64,000 nt of DNA, from positions 310,001-374,000 of the forward strand of contig JABYQN010000001.1 in the NCBI GenBank assembly GCA_022606135.1, written 5' to 3'. The DNA comes from Fomes fomentarius. Lineage: Eukaryota > Basidiomycota > Agaricomycetes > Polyporales > Polyporaceae. A program made the translations under genes and the position numbers. Positions 34,740 to 44,871 of this stretch are shown here, one piece after another; the first letter of the stretch is position 1; each line of letters begins with the position of its first letter. Under the pieces are notes generated by a model, which saw only the letters and a list, made by a program, of their open reading frames with translations, did no database searches and had not been told where the DNA came from.

Positions 34740-35090
34740 TCACATTGAAATGTTCTTGCAAGTTCCTCCAGACCCACGCGCAGCTGGGTCACCGAATTTC
34801 ACTACCACAGTGGTATGGCTGAGCTACGAGTCCGACGCACACCTTTTGTTTCTCCACTCAGGATCTACCTCGCTGTGCACCCCACTCAGATATGCTCGTG
34901 ACTCGGCAGGTACCACCGGCGGAGTGGGATGCACACTGTCTGCCCGATTGTTACCAAAAGGCCCGAACTCGGAGTTGGAAAGTCACCTACGAGACGAGGT
35001 TGAGCAATGGTACAGTTTCAGAGGCTCCAGAGCGGGGGTCTCTTGTTTCACTCACAGGGCGGGACGTTGTATGGATCTTGCATGATCAAC
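34740..35090 (+). other. Duplicated block downstream of aldo-keto reductase (right)
   Basis: Counterpart of 9,548-9,844 with clear nucleotide similarity. Reading frames differ between the copies because of indels, so a conserved protein is not supported. It is probably a shared 3' region or a decayed gene. Confidence 0.35.
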
Positions 35091-35207
35091 CAGCTCTGAA
35101 ATGTTGACGTGACCGTGCTGCTGTCCCAGTCTCGTCCACACAACGATCGTTCCAGGAGAAGACGGTGAGTGCGAGGTGTGTGATAGGCGCACCACGGACG
35201 ACATGAT

Positions 35208-35620
35208 TCAGATCCTTGTCAAGGAGCAGACATGCGTGAGGAGGTGATCCGATCGCCCGAGCCTGTGAAAGGTTTCTTGTTTAGCTCGCTCCTTCGAGCT
35301 GACTCGTGCCAGAGCCGAGGAGTAGATAGCGCTACGGAGCACCATATACGGCACATGTGGGCAATGCGTAGGAGAGAACAAAAATGTCAGCGAGGAGTTT
35401 TGCAAGGAGGTGTGGATGGGCGCAAGTGAATTTCCAGAACTCGTGTAGGAGGCGTCTCAAACCCGGAGTGTCTAAAACTCTCTCATAATTCCATTCAATG
35501 AGTTCTGTGGTATCGCGAGTGGCTTCGATCTCACGGAGGTGGGCGCGATCGGACTCGGGAAACTGGAAAAGGAGACTAATAAGAACCATTTGTCGGAGCT
35601 ACAACGCAAATTGATGGCCT
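35208..35620 (-). pseudogene. F-box protein pseudogene fragment (right)
   Basis: Shorter partner of the left relic at 5,340-6,640. The minus strand keeps LLFQFPESDRAHLREIEATR followed by helical sequence, then LLAKLLADIFVLS and ALPTCAVYGAP, and then stops. The rest of the F-box and the repeat region are missing, so about 900 bases present in the left arm were lost here or gained there. It is not functional. Confidence 0.6.
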
Positions 35621-36070
35621 AAATCACTTTGCACCTTCACGAGTATAGGAGACACACTCACTCCTGATATTGACTTGACTCGCAAACAGGGATAACTTGG
35701 AGAACTTACTTAGAAGGAGAAAGGACGCTACCCAAGCATGCTTACGTATGTGAGCCACGTGGATTTGTTTGTTCTACAAGTCAACCAAACATCCCTCCGG
35801 CGGCTAAGTACTGGCGCCTCTCTCTTCCTCATTGTCGGCTGCATGTCTCGCCCATTAAGTATACGCTCTTTGCTGTGCGAATGCGTCTGTGGGTGACCTG
35901 TATCTTGACGACGACCCTGCCACTGCGTGCGCTTGTTGAGTCTTATTTGCTCCGTTGCAAACACCTTCCAGGAATGGCAACTTTCTGTGTGTGCACACCC
36001 TCGATTGCCACTTCACCTACACGCCCATCTCAGCATGTTCGCTTGTGAGGCAATCCGCCAGTATCTCGCT
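35621..36070. other. Upstream region of small protein b (right)
   Basis: No gene seen. It is homologous to 4,901-5,339 in reverse orientation. Confidence 0.4.
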
Positions 36071-36080
36071 CCTATATAGG
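36071..36080 (+). promoter_or_regulatory. TATA box of small protein b (right)
   Basis: CCTATATAGG, 136 bases before the ATG. It is identical to the element before the left b copy. Confidence 0.55.
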
Positions 36081-36215
36081 CCTGCGGTGCTGGACGTCAG
36101 GTCCGCCAGAAATCCACTCTCGCATCGTCTTCTCGACTATCCACTGCACTGTCGATATCCCTCACAACCGCATCGAATTTATATTCTCTCGCATCCACCC
36201 AAGAACCCTTGCAAG

Positions 36216-36425
36216 ATGTCGTACTCCAGCAACTCTTCTACCTCCGGCTTCTTTTCTGCTGCCCCCGCATCACCCAATGCATTTGCACTCTTCGCCTCCA
36301 CGCAGTCGCCCCGCGATACATACATCTTGTACGAGGACGCGCGCCAGGTGCTGCGTCCCTCGAGCGGCCGCGTTGGCCAGCGGAAGACAACCAAGTCCGG
36401 CCTGAAGAAGATCTTCGGGCTGTAG
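36216..36425 (+). CDS. 69-aa small conserved protein, copy b (right)
   Basis: Single-exon 69-codon ORF with ATG at 36216. It starts MSYSSNSSTSGFFSAAP, shares PASPNAFALFASTQSPR, has VLRPSSGRVGQRKTTKS in the centre, and ends GLKKIFGL. It is identical to the left b copy in the last 32 residues, with all five changes in the first 37. Promoter and TATA box are conserved. It is a soluble, Ser-rich N-terminal and basic C-terminal protein with no signal peptide. Family and function are unknown. This and the left b copy are the best-preserved members in the window. Confidence 0.75.
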   Translation: MSYSSNSSTSGFFSAAPASPNAFALFASTQSPRDTYILYEDARQVLRPSSGRVGQRKTTKSGLKKIFGL

Positions 36426-37035
36426 ACGCCTCCACTCAGGCTTTCGGGGACGTCCAGAGCCATTCACCATCCCACCGCGATCGCCCGCGACATGTTCACA
36501 AATGCTCTCGGTGATATACCGAGGCGACCACGCCCACTCCGTGTCATGTCACAGGCGACACACCCCATTGGTCTTAGAGCGCAATACGCTTACATGCCAC
36601 CGCACTGCGCCTACTCCGACCTCGCCCATAGCGCATGCTTGTGCGACAGAGAGTTTGACATGCGCGAGCCATCGCTTGATGCGTCCGCTCGTCCTGAACA
36701 CTCGCAATCATCCCCTCCGCCGACCAGCCGACTCCGCGAGATCCAGATGGATAGGAGTACCGAGCTGTACGCATGCATACGTACGCCGACAACGGACACA
36801 CAGACCTTCTCACATGGACTCGGATAATGGACTCGTCTGTCCTTGTACACATTCTCTTATATGACTTGCCGGACCGATGATTGTATACTATTTACCTCGC
36901 TCTCTGATTGTGTCGTCAGATTCTATCACAAAGGCTGTCGACAAGGCAGTTTCACAAACCGATACGACTAGGTCTGCACTAGCTGATCCTCAGTAGTATA
37001 CATGTAATCCAGTCATTCATGCAAGTCGTCTGTGA
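36426..37035. other. 3' flank of small protein b (right)
   Basis: No gene seen. Homologous to 3,940-4,542 in reverse orientation. Confidence 0.4.
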
Positions 37036-37390
37036 ATGCAGAACCCCGTGGCACCTCCTCGCCGGGATCCCGAAGTGACTGAGCTATCCCGGTACTCAAC
37101 GTCTCCTCGATTCCACCCACACTTAGGCTTTACGTGGGGCTGGGACGCTGCCCTCCGCCTCCCTCCCTCAACCCACTTGATTGCTCGTTCACGTTCTGCT
37201 CCCGCCCTTCGACTTTCCTTCCTAGAGAGAAATCCTCCCAGCGAGCTCCCGCTGGGCATCCTCCTTCACGTCGAGCTTGAGCACCGCCCAGAGGCTCTTG
37301 CGCCATGCGCCTCCCGGTCACGCTGTTTCTGATGCACACGACCGCGCCGATCTAGTAGCGTGAATTTCTGCTCGAGCATGTGGACCAGCG
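37036..37390 (+). pseudogene. Decayed gene remnant (right)
   Basis: Partner of 3,527-3,935. It keeps ELPLGILLHVELEH on the plus strand, followed by a frame disruption and a stop. The same segment is interrupted differently in the left arm. Family not recognised. Confidence 0.35.
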
Positions 37391-37529
37391 CAGGACTGTG
37401 CGGCTCAGACACAACCTTCGAAATAGGCAATGCGAGTGATTTAGAGCTGTGGCTAGTAGAGGTATACGCACGATGTGTGTGATGTAGGAGCGCATGTCAC
37501 CAAGTTCTAAATTACCAATGTTCACATTC

Positions 37530-38980
37530 TCATGGAGTGATTCCAAGTCTCCGGAGAATCGGCAACAGCAAAGGTCTCTCGCCACGCTCATGAATGATGG
37601 TACCCACCACGCTCCTCCGATACCTCTAGCAAACCATGCGTCGGCTAGGTAGAGTACACGGCGCGTCAGCAGGACATATGTCAAGAAGATGCAGAATGAA
37701 CGTACTGCACATCTGTCCAAAGCCCAAGACGAAGATCATAGCCCGCACGGTCCCAAGCACGCCACCCACCCTCCTTCCGGTGACCCTCCTGAACGCCCTC
37801 TCCAGCGTGATCCCAAAGGCTGCAAGAGGAAGAAAACCGTGACCCGATGGTCAACATCTCGGCCCGCGACAGTGATACCGATCTCATGAAAGAGCCCCGA
37901 GGCGAGGAACGTCCCGAAGACCATCCCTGGACCACCCGCAAGCCAGCACCCGGGGAAGCCTCCGAGCGTCAGAAACGGGTAGCGCAGTGCCTGGTGCCAT
38001 CCTCTCGACCAAACTGGTGCAGCGAGCGCGCGTGCCGCAGGTCCCCATGGATTGGATGGGCGGCCACGCGCCCGGTGACTGGCCTAACAGTACGACCCCT
38101 GCGAGGGAGAGATAGTCGTAGACGAGTTCCACGCCGGCGATGATGAGCAGCCCGTGTCCCAGGTGCAGGCACGTCGAGAGCGCGTACTGCTAGACCGGAG
38201 GAAGCTGCGGGAGGAAGATCGTGCCGCCTGTTGCGGTGACTCCAGGTGTGAGCTTCCCGATGGTGTCGAACAAGTCGACGTAGAGCTGGTTTCGGACGAT
38301 CCTGCGCACGGTCGAATTGATGAAGGCGCTGCGCTGCGCAGGTAGTGCGCTCGGTGGGCGGGGCACCCACACGCCCTTCCCGAAGTCCCACCCGATGCCC
38401 CGTAGTGCACAGCTGACGTCGGACGGCTACGACTTGCAGGATCTGGCTCCGGTTCGTGTATGAGGGGCAAGGGGCCGCTCTCGCCAAGTCTGCGTCTTCC
38501 TTCCGTTGCAAACGCATAGTCGAGAGACTTTGCTATCACAAAAAGCGCAAATAAACCTACAAGAAATGGATAAATCAGCATCGCTCGCATAACATAGCAG
38601 ATCTGAACAGAACCACGCCTTCCGTCATTGGGCTTACCTCGGACCCATTCGTACCACGCCATGCGAGGATCCAGGCTCTTGTAGCCAAACGTGCACCATA
38701 CCGTCGTCGCAAGCACGGTCGGCAATAGTAGCAACCTGATCAAGTGCGTCTCCCTCCTTCGCACTAGGTAGGCCATGAAGAAAAATGGCACGAGGTAAAG
38801 AAACGCTTGTGGCAGCGTCTTCCATGTGAGCACCTCTCGGTCTTCTATCCGAGGAACGAGCTCTCGGTAGAAGAGCAGGGTGGCATGTTTTACCCTGTCC
38901 GAATGTCATTCGTCATAACTGATTAGGAGATAGGAAAGTGTGTGACTGAACTCATACAGCCACCTTGGAGAGCTGCGCAT
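37530..38980 (-). pseudogene. Wax synthase-like MBOAT pseudogene (right)
   Basis: Damaged partner of the intact MBOAT at 1,862-3,379. The small first exon (MRSSPRWL), its intron and the second exon are intact. Beyond that I see four disabling changes relative to the left copy: a 70-base deletion at about 38,417-38,421 between short CGAC matches, an in-frame TAG at 38,190-38,192, a 4-base insertion near 38,050, and a 1-base deletion near 37,821. The catalytic-region words (GMVFGTFLASGLFHEIG) survive in a shifted frame. A functional protein is excluded unless the sequence is wrong at several independent places. Confidence 0.85.
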
Positions 38981-39643
38981 GCCGTCAGAGATACCGCCAG
39001 AACCGGTTATCCTCTAGAAGCTCTATTAGCGATGTGCGAAATAGCTAGATGAGTAAAAGTCTGAGTCTGGGGTAGTCAACAATGGAGAGCAACCTGAGAG
39101 ATGCATTATGAACACTGGACGGTCCGCTCGGTCGGACTCGCTGGCGGGCGCCTCGCTTCCCTAAATTAGTCAGTGCCAACCGGGAAAAGCAAGCTCTGCG
39201 CTAACGGTGAGTCTGCTTCACAGGCCTTGTTCGACAGATAATCCGGCATAAACAGACGTTGGGATGAGCATCGAGACGGCTCGAGATGATTTTACAAGCA
39301 GATTGTGAGTAGACGCTGAACTAATCCACGTGGCTTTCTTTGTTTGCTCTGCGCGGGAGCCAAACAACCGCCCTCGAGTTGTTTTGGCGCTCCTCATTGT
39401 CGGCCTGAGTGCGTCTTGCTCATTGGCTATATCGTCGGTAACTCGTTCTGTGGGCGACTGGTCTCTTGACGACGTCTTGGTGCTTACGTATCTCTGTGTA
39501 GCCATGTATATTCTGACGCAAACACTTGCCGGAATTAGGAACTTTCTGTGTGCACCCATGCTCTGGACAACTCGATTGGCACTTCACTTCAACGCCCATC
39601 CCAACGTGCTCGCTTGCGAGGCAATCCGCTAGTACATGGCCGG
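38981..39643. other. Divergent intergenic region, MBOAT pseudogene / small protein a (right)
   Basis: No gene seen. Homologous to 1,190-1,861 in reverse orientation. Confidence 0.4.
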
Positions 39644-39650
39644 TATATAT
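39644..39650 (+). promoter_or_regulatory. TATA box of small protein a (right)
   Basis: TATATAT, about 155 bases before the former start codon. It is retained although the start codon is lost. Confidence 0.5.
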
Positions 39651-39800
39651 GGAAGAGGGACTCGACAGGACGGCCTCACCATCAGCCAAGTCTTGCATCA
39701 ACTTCTTCACCACCAGACCAGACACTTCCGAGTCCTTCTCACTTAAAGTCGCTCGCAGCCCCACTCAACCCTTACACCTACCCGACTATTCCTGTCTACC

Positions 39801-40010
39801 TTGTCGTACTCCAGCAACTCCTCCTCCTGCGCGCTCTTTGCCGCTGGCCCCGCATCGCCCCACGCATTCGCGCTCTTCGCCTCCACGCAGTCCCCCCGCG
39901 ACACTTACCACATGTACGAGGACGCACGGCAGGCGTTGCGTTCCACGAACGGGCACAGTGCGCAGCGCAAGGCCACGAAGTCCGGGCTGAAGAAGCTCTT
40001 CGGGCTGTAG
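39801..40010 (+). pseudogene. 69-aa small protein copy a (right), start codon lost
   Basis: Partner of 823-1,032 with 64 of 69 residues the same, including the tail GLKKLFGL. The ATG found in the other three copies is TTG here (39,801-39,803). The in-frame upstream sequence contains no ATG before a TAA at 39,744-39,746. The next in-frame ATG is codon 38, in the middle of the protein. The rest of the frame is open and the TATA box is kept. Either the copy is newly dead or it starts at a non-ATG codon. I favour recent loss. Confidence 0.7.
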
Positions 40011-40845
40011 GCTCCTACGCTAGGCATCCGGACGATGTTCCGAGCCATTCACCACTACCATACCACCCGCGCCCGCCGATGCGTTCCACCATCTGCCTCG
40101 CCTCGCCGCGTACCTCACTCGTCGCTGCCTTTGGGCTCCCTGCGTCGTGCTCGGCCTCGCCGGTTGTGCATGCTGTGACGAGGGTCGCCAAAACTACTGG
40201 AGCCGCCGCTTGATGCGCCCGCTCATCGATACCGATGTCAACCCAGCTCTATGCGAGCGTCCACTCCGAGAGATCCAGAGAGATAGGAGCAGATACGCCC
40301 CATGAATGCATTCTACAGACATATGGACATCCAAGACACATGGACACATACATGTACATGATCTTTTGAACACACTGTACCTCTTTGTGACGTCTAGTGC
40401 TATTTCGCACTTTCTTCATCTATCAGACGTACTTGATATTGCTCTGCTTTTGCTTCTCCGATTTAGCAAAGCCCATGATAATGACAGATGTACATGCACC
40501 TCATGAATGCACATGTCGAAACGTATTGACTTAGAACGTATAATTGGGGGCCTGTTCAAGTCACCGGCCCGGCTATACACGCCGCCGATCCGTCGGGCTG
40601 CTTTCCCATCCGAGCGCATCCGCGATGCCTTCAGAAGGAGGGTGCGACTCGGAGCCAACCTCGCCTGCTAGACCGCTAGACCGCTCTCGTGCTGACTACG
40701 TCCTTTTGTTACTGCCTGCTGGGACGAGGAGCTTCAAGTGATACCTTTCCCTTCTCTCTCTCCTCATACACTAGTCCTCGGAACTTGGTGGCTAGTCGGT
40801 ACGTAGCCAGCGTCTCCAAGTCGTTGAGTCCTTATTTCTATATCA
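40011..40845. other. Outer end of right arm and flank
   Basis: Homology with the left arm continues to about 40,510-40,520 and then stops. No gene seen up to the F-box relic. Confidence 0.45.
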
Positions 40846-40869
40846 TTGTCGAAATTTTGCTCACAGAAT

Positions 40870-42596
40870 ATGCAGATACTGATGGCCGAGTCCCTCGATG
40901 AGGACACACAAAGCCCTCTCCCATTTTCCGATGTGTCCTCCTCTCTGCATCCAGAAGAGCAGCTAGCGTTGCGTACACTTCCGAAGAATGAGATAGCATC
41001 ATGGGCTCTTGCGCAAGTAGAGGCGCATCCACAATATGCACCGCCTCCATAACGCCGCTCTTACAATCCATCGTCTCCCGAATGAACTCCTCATGCGGAT
41101 CTTTGTATACGCATTTGATAGTCGCGAGGACGTATGGGCCGCGTATGTATGCAGCCGTTGGCACGCGGTCCTCTTCGCAACACCTGAGTTCTGGGCGAAC
41201 GCTCTGTCGAACGCTCGGTCCCTCCGATTGTAACCCCTATCTTCCGACGAGTCTTTCCTGCGCATGGTATTGGCACGCTCTGGACCACTTCCGATCAAGC
41301 TCAACATCGCGGATGCGACCCATTATGGGAGAATAGTCGAGTTCACCATGCATCTTGGGGGTACCGGGTACAAACAATGGGACAACGATGGCTTTCGACT
41401 GCCCACCACATTGCGTCGCTTGCAGAACCTCCACAGTCTCACTTTGATGGGATCATCCGAAACGACGCCACTGACTTGGGGAGAAGGAGACACGGCTCCC
41501 CAGTGCTCTGCGTCATCTGGAAATCGCCAGGAAATTTCTCTCCTCATCGCTCGTCGTCTCACCCCTCACATCCCTTTATATCCTCGTCGAAGAAGACATC
41601 TATTGGACACGCTTCGCCGAGATACTCAACAAGTGCACCGCTCTTTGCCATCTCAGTCTGGTCACTCGGCGCCTGCGAGTCCTCCATGATGACCATCCTG
41701 GCCAAACCGTGCATCTGCCTGAAATGCGCAAGATCACTGTAGATGATATAGTCATACTCAGAGAAACCCTCAAGCTCCTACGCTACCCGCATCCTATCGC
41801 GATCGTTCTCGAGACTCGCCGACGAGATGACATGGCTTCCCTGAAACACGCCATACCTCTGGAGTTTCCTGGATTCTACTCTCCACCGTTCATCGATCAT
41901 ATATCCATCGTGGAAGACAACCCACCAGATTCGGATAGATGCACAGTATCTGGCAATGTCAAAGGCCAAACGCGATTTCAAGCCAAGATGTATAGGCATA
42001 ATGCCGACGACATCTTAGGACTCATATCTCCATTTACGCAAAACCCAGAGCTATGCACCGTCACCGTCGGGATGGGCTCTTACATTTACCGGGTTGACTC
42101 ACGATATCAGCCTGAGGCTGGGATGAGTACATGGCTATTGTGCCTGTGGATACTGGCCTTCACCCGACTCGAGCTTCTTCGCGCGTCGTCGCGTGAAGTC
42201 AAGATCGGCTTTGCGCACTGTTTCCTCGAACGCTGGGCCGCCGACGGTCGCAGCCCGATTTGCCAGCAGGATGGAGGTGCGGTGCTGGTGCCGCCCAACC
42301 TCGCGCTTGCATGGGAGCTTCCTAGTGAGCCTGCAGAGGCGGCTGGAGAGCTCTCTGATCTGAAGAAGACCCTTTGGGACGCAATGGAAGAAGGCGGGAA
42401 GGTGCGCATCCATCGGTTGGAGATCTACGGGCTAGTACCAGACTCCAAGAAGCCGCCGCTGCAAGACGGCCTAGACGAGATCTCCACGGGCGTTGAAGGC
42501 GAGACGGTCTCTTCGCTCTTGAGGGACCTCCGAGAGATGGTGGACGAGCTGGTGATTTTTGATAGTGGCCTAGTACCTAGTATCCCGTTGCGGTGA
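40870..42596 (+). pseudogene. F-box protein pseudogene 1
   Basis: An F-box/leucine-rich-type protein spread over three frames. The N-terminal piece has IASWALAQVEAH (frame ends at 41,052). The F-box reads RLPNELLMRIFVYAFDSRED with VCSRWHAVLFATPEFW (41,036-41,233), followed by an in-frame TAA. The continuation MVLARSGPLPIKLNI runs from 41,264 in the same frame. A further one-base shift near 41,490 leads to LRHLEIARKFL, and then a long open frame to 42,596 ending VFDSGLVPSIPLR-like residues. Two shifts and one stop rule out a single product unless there are sequence errors. A truncated C-terminal protein from 41,709 is conceivable but unlikely. Confidence 0.65.
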
Positions 42597-43035
42597 TCCC
42601 GCCGGCTCCCTGACTTTGGGTATATGTTGGGCGATCGATCGAAGCGAGTGATGTTCATGATCACTACCATCCCGAGCAGAGTAAGTATGGCTAGCAGCGG
42701 ACATAGCTTTCGACGAGGCCACCCTCTTGTTTCTTTTTTGTGCCGCTGGCTCCTCCAAAACCCAGTGGGTACCGGTTGTCGGAAGTTTGTGTTTTATATA
42801 TGAGCGAGCGAGTGGTTGCTCCCCGGCTATTCCCCAAGACGAGATAGACGCGGAGTAGTACGACTTTTTCCCCATCCGGCGTTTGCCCTCGACGCTGGCA
42901 ACGTTCTTGGTTGCTCCAACACCAGTGATCCTACTAAAGGGGTTAAACGTGAGTGTGGTATGTCCTGGGGTATGACGGGAATCACATCACTCATCTCCGT
43001 TAATAATGGGCCTCTGGCAGTTATCAACAATTGCA
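42597..43035. other. Intergenic between F-box relics
   Basis: No gene seen. Confidence 0.4.
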
Positions 43036-44122
43036 ATGTCCAACGACTCGGATACCTTCGGGTTCTCGAACCTCTTGTCTACGCTCCCAGCGGCAGACAG
43101 AGATGCTCTGAGTCAGGTCCCCGAAGACGCGCTCAATGCATGGCTTGAGGCGAAAGCGGAGGAATTCAAGAAGCACCGCTTCGTAGTCCTCACGATGCGT
43201 AATGCCCGCGCGCCAGTCAATCGCTTGTCCGACGATACACTCATCGACCTATTCACGCTGATGACTGAGCAATGTCTTGAATCGTGCGGCAGCGGTCATC
43301 GGAGATGGCCCTACCTATACCTTCAAGATGAATCGTGCAACACGGATGAATGGAGATGGATGGTCTACCAGGGCCAGGTCTGTCGTCGTTGGCGTACCAT
43401 CCTCCGCGACATGCCCGCCTACTGGCGTGCGGCAGCACACAACTTCCTCGCCGATTACAGGAGCCATATACGCCCGCTGGCCGCGCTGTTGCCCCGCGTG
43501 GCACCACTCACCCTCCCGCCCGTCAATCTCGACTTCGCCGTCGAGCACAAGGCGTGGAAGGCCCTCAGCCCGTACGCCGCGCGAATTTCAGAGTTGCGCC
43601 TCTACGGCGTGAGCGATTCAGTGTCCTTTGCGGTACTTCAGGAGAGCATCACGAACGAGGACTGGAGCAACCTCGAGTCGTTGCGCGTCGAGGATATGTC
43701 GGACCCCCAGCAACGACGCGAACCCGTGGGATGGCGCGACGAGGACTTGCCCCGTCTCAAGCGTCTCACCATCAGGCCCGCCTATTTCTGCCGGGCTACC
43801 TCCGTTGCCTCTCGAGGAAGTCATCCTGATCCTTCATGACGATGACGAGGGCGTCTGGGACCTGGGCCGTTTGCTCGACGGCCTCGAACGATGCCCTCTG
43901 TTGACCTCATTGAGTCTCTACTGGCTGGATCATCGCTGACGCGAACCGAGTGAAGATCGCCGCGTCGAGCTCCCGAATCTCCGCCAGTTGACACTTGGCG
44001 GAACTGACGAGGCTATCGATTTCGTTCTCGCTCGCCTCTCTTTCCCCGACATAACACGTGTCGCAAGGGACTCAGGGAGCCGTATGCGACGAACGCTTCT
44101 TTTTGGCCAACTAGAAGTCTGA
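43036..44122 (+). pseudogene. F-box-like protein pseudogene 2
   Basis: The open frame from ATG 43036 gives about 270 residues with the layout of agaricomycete F-box proteins: VNRLSDDTLIDLFTLM, VCRRWRTILRDMPAYW, then repeat-like text such as ISELRLYGVSDSVSF and LPRLKRLTIRPAYF. At about 43,790 the frame changes and the natural continuation LPPLPLEEVILILHDDDEG is in another frame. That frame meets a TGA at 43,937-43,939 and continues as LPNLRQLTLGGTDEAIDFVL. The 5' part is unbroken, so a truncated protein could still be made. I read it as a recent pseudogene in the same tandem neighbourhood as relic 1. Confidence 0.6.
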
Positions 44123-44871
44123 ACCTCGAAATCTCCACACGTACAACATCGATGTCTTCCAAGAACATAACTCAAACACAACAGGCACGATCCTAGAGGC
44201 GAGACACGGAGGCGACAGTGATGGAGGGGTACGCAATGACAGACGGTAGATTCGATAATTCATGGAGTGATGGCCCTGGATGGCCCGATGTGGGATGAGG
44301 AGAGTAAGGCGTATCAACGTAACCAGAGCTCGAAGTCTATAGGGAGCTAGATCGCTCAAAGCGTCGTGAATACTGGGGTGAATGCGACAAAGTAATATAG
44401 CGGCACGAACGAGAATGTTAGGATATGAAGAGATCCCGAGCGCGGTGAGCTCTTTCCGGATCTCCGCCTCCGCGTCGATCTTCTTGAGCTGCGTCGCCTC
44501 CAGCTCGCCCTTCAGGAGCAAACGGCTTTGTCAAAGTCAATTGCGATGGTAGAACACGCGTGAAAGCAGCTCCACTGACAAGACTGTAGGGTTCTGCCAC
44601 GCACCCTATACTATATTTGTGAACGTGTACTGTTCTACAGGTCATCTAGCGCTTCGCTGGGGCAGACGACTGGCGGATAAATGATGAGGAGGGTGGCATC
44701 ATTAGAACTGCATTGAGGTTTACGGCAACAGAGCAAGGCAACAACACGAATATCCGTGAATGCATGTATCAACACACTATTGTGGAGAGGCCTCAGCGGA
44801 AGGTGGGCCACCTGCGGAAGAGGATGTCTCTTGTGAGGTGTTGGAGGACTCTGGGGGTACGATGGTGGTCG
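44123..44871. other. Intergenic, F-box relic 2 to OPA3-like gene
   Basis: No supported gene. A minus-strand stretch with LLLKGELEATQLKKIDAEAE at about 44,430-44,520 looks helical and protein-like, but I cannot extend it into a gene. Confidence 0.3.

Larger units (their letters stand above)
30240..40520. repeat. Right arm of large inverted segmental duplication
   Basis: Mirror image of the left arm: HsbA, aldo-keto reductase, post-reductase block, truncated F-box relic, small protein b, remnant, MBOAT and small protein a. Each is on the strand opposite to its left-arm partner. Homology to the left arm fades just beyond about 40,510, where the left partner reaches about position 150-165. This arm has accumulated more damage: the MBOAT is broken, one small-protein copy lacks its ATG, and the F-box relic is shorter. 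It carries its own insertions between 31,046 and 32,460, including a MITE-like element. Confidence 0.9.

Noticed and set aside
44430..44650. Helical minus-strand stretch LLLKGELEATQLKKIDAEAE
   Set aside because: Protein-like, but it cannot be extended to a start, stop or splice sites that make a gene, and no family is recognised.
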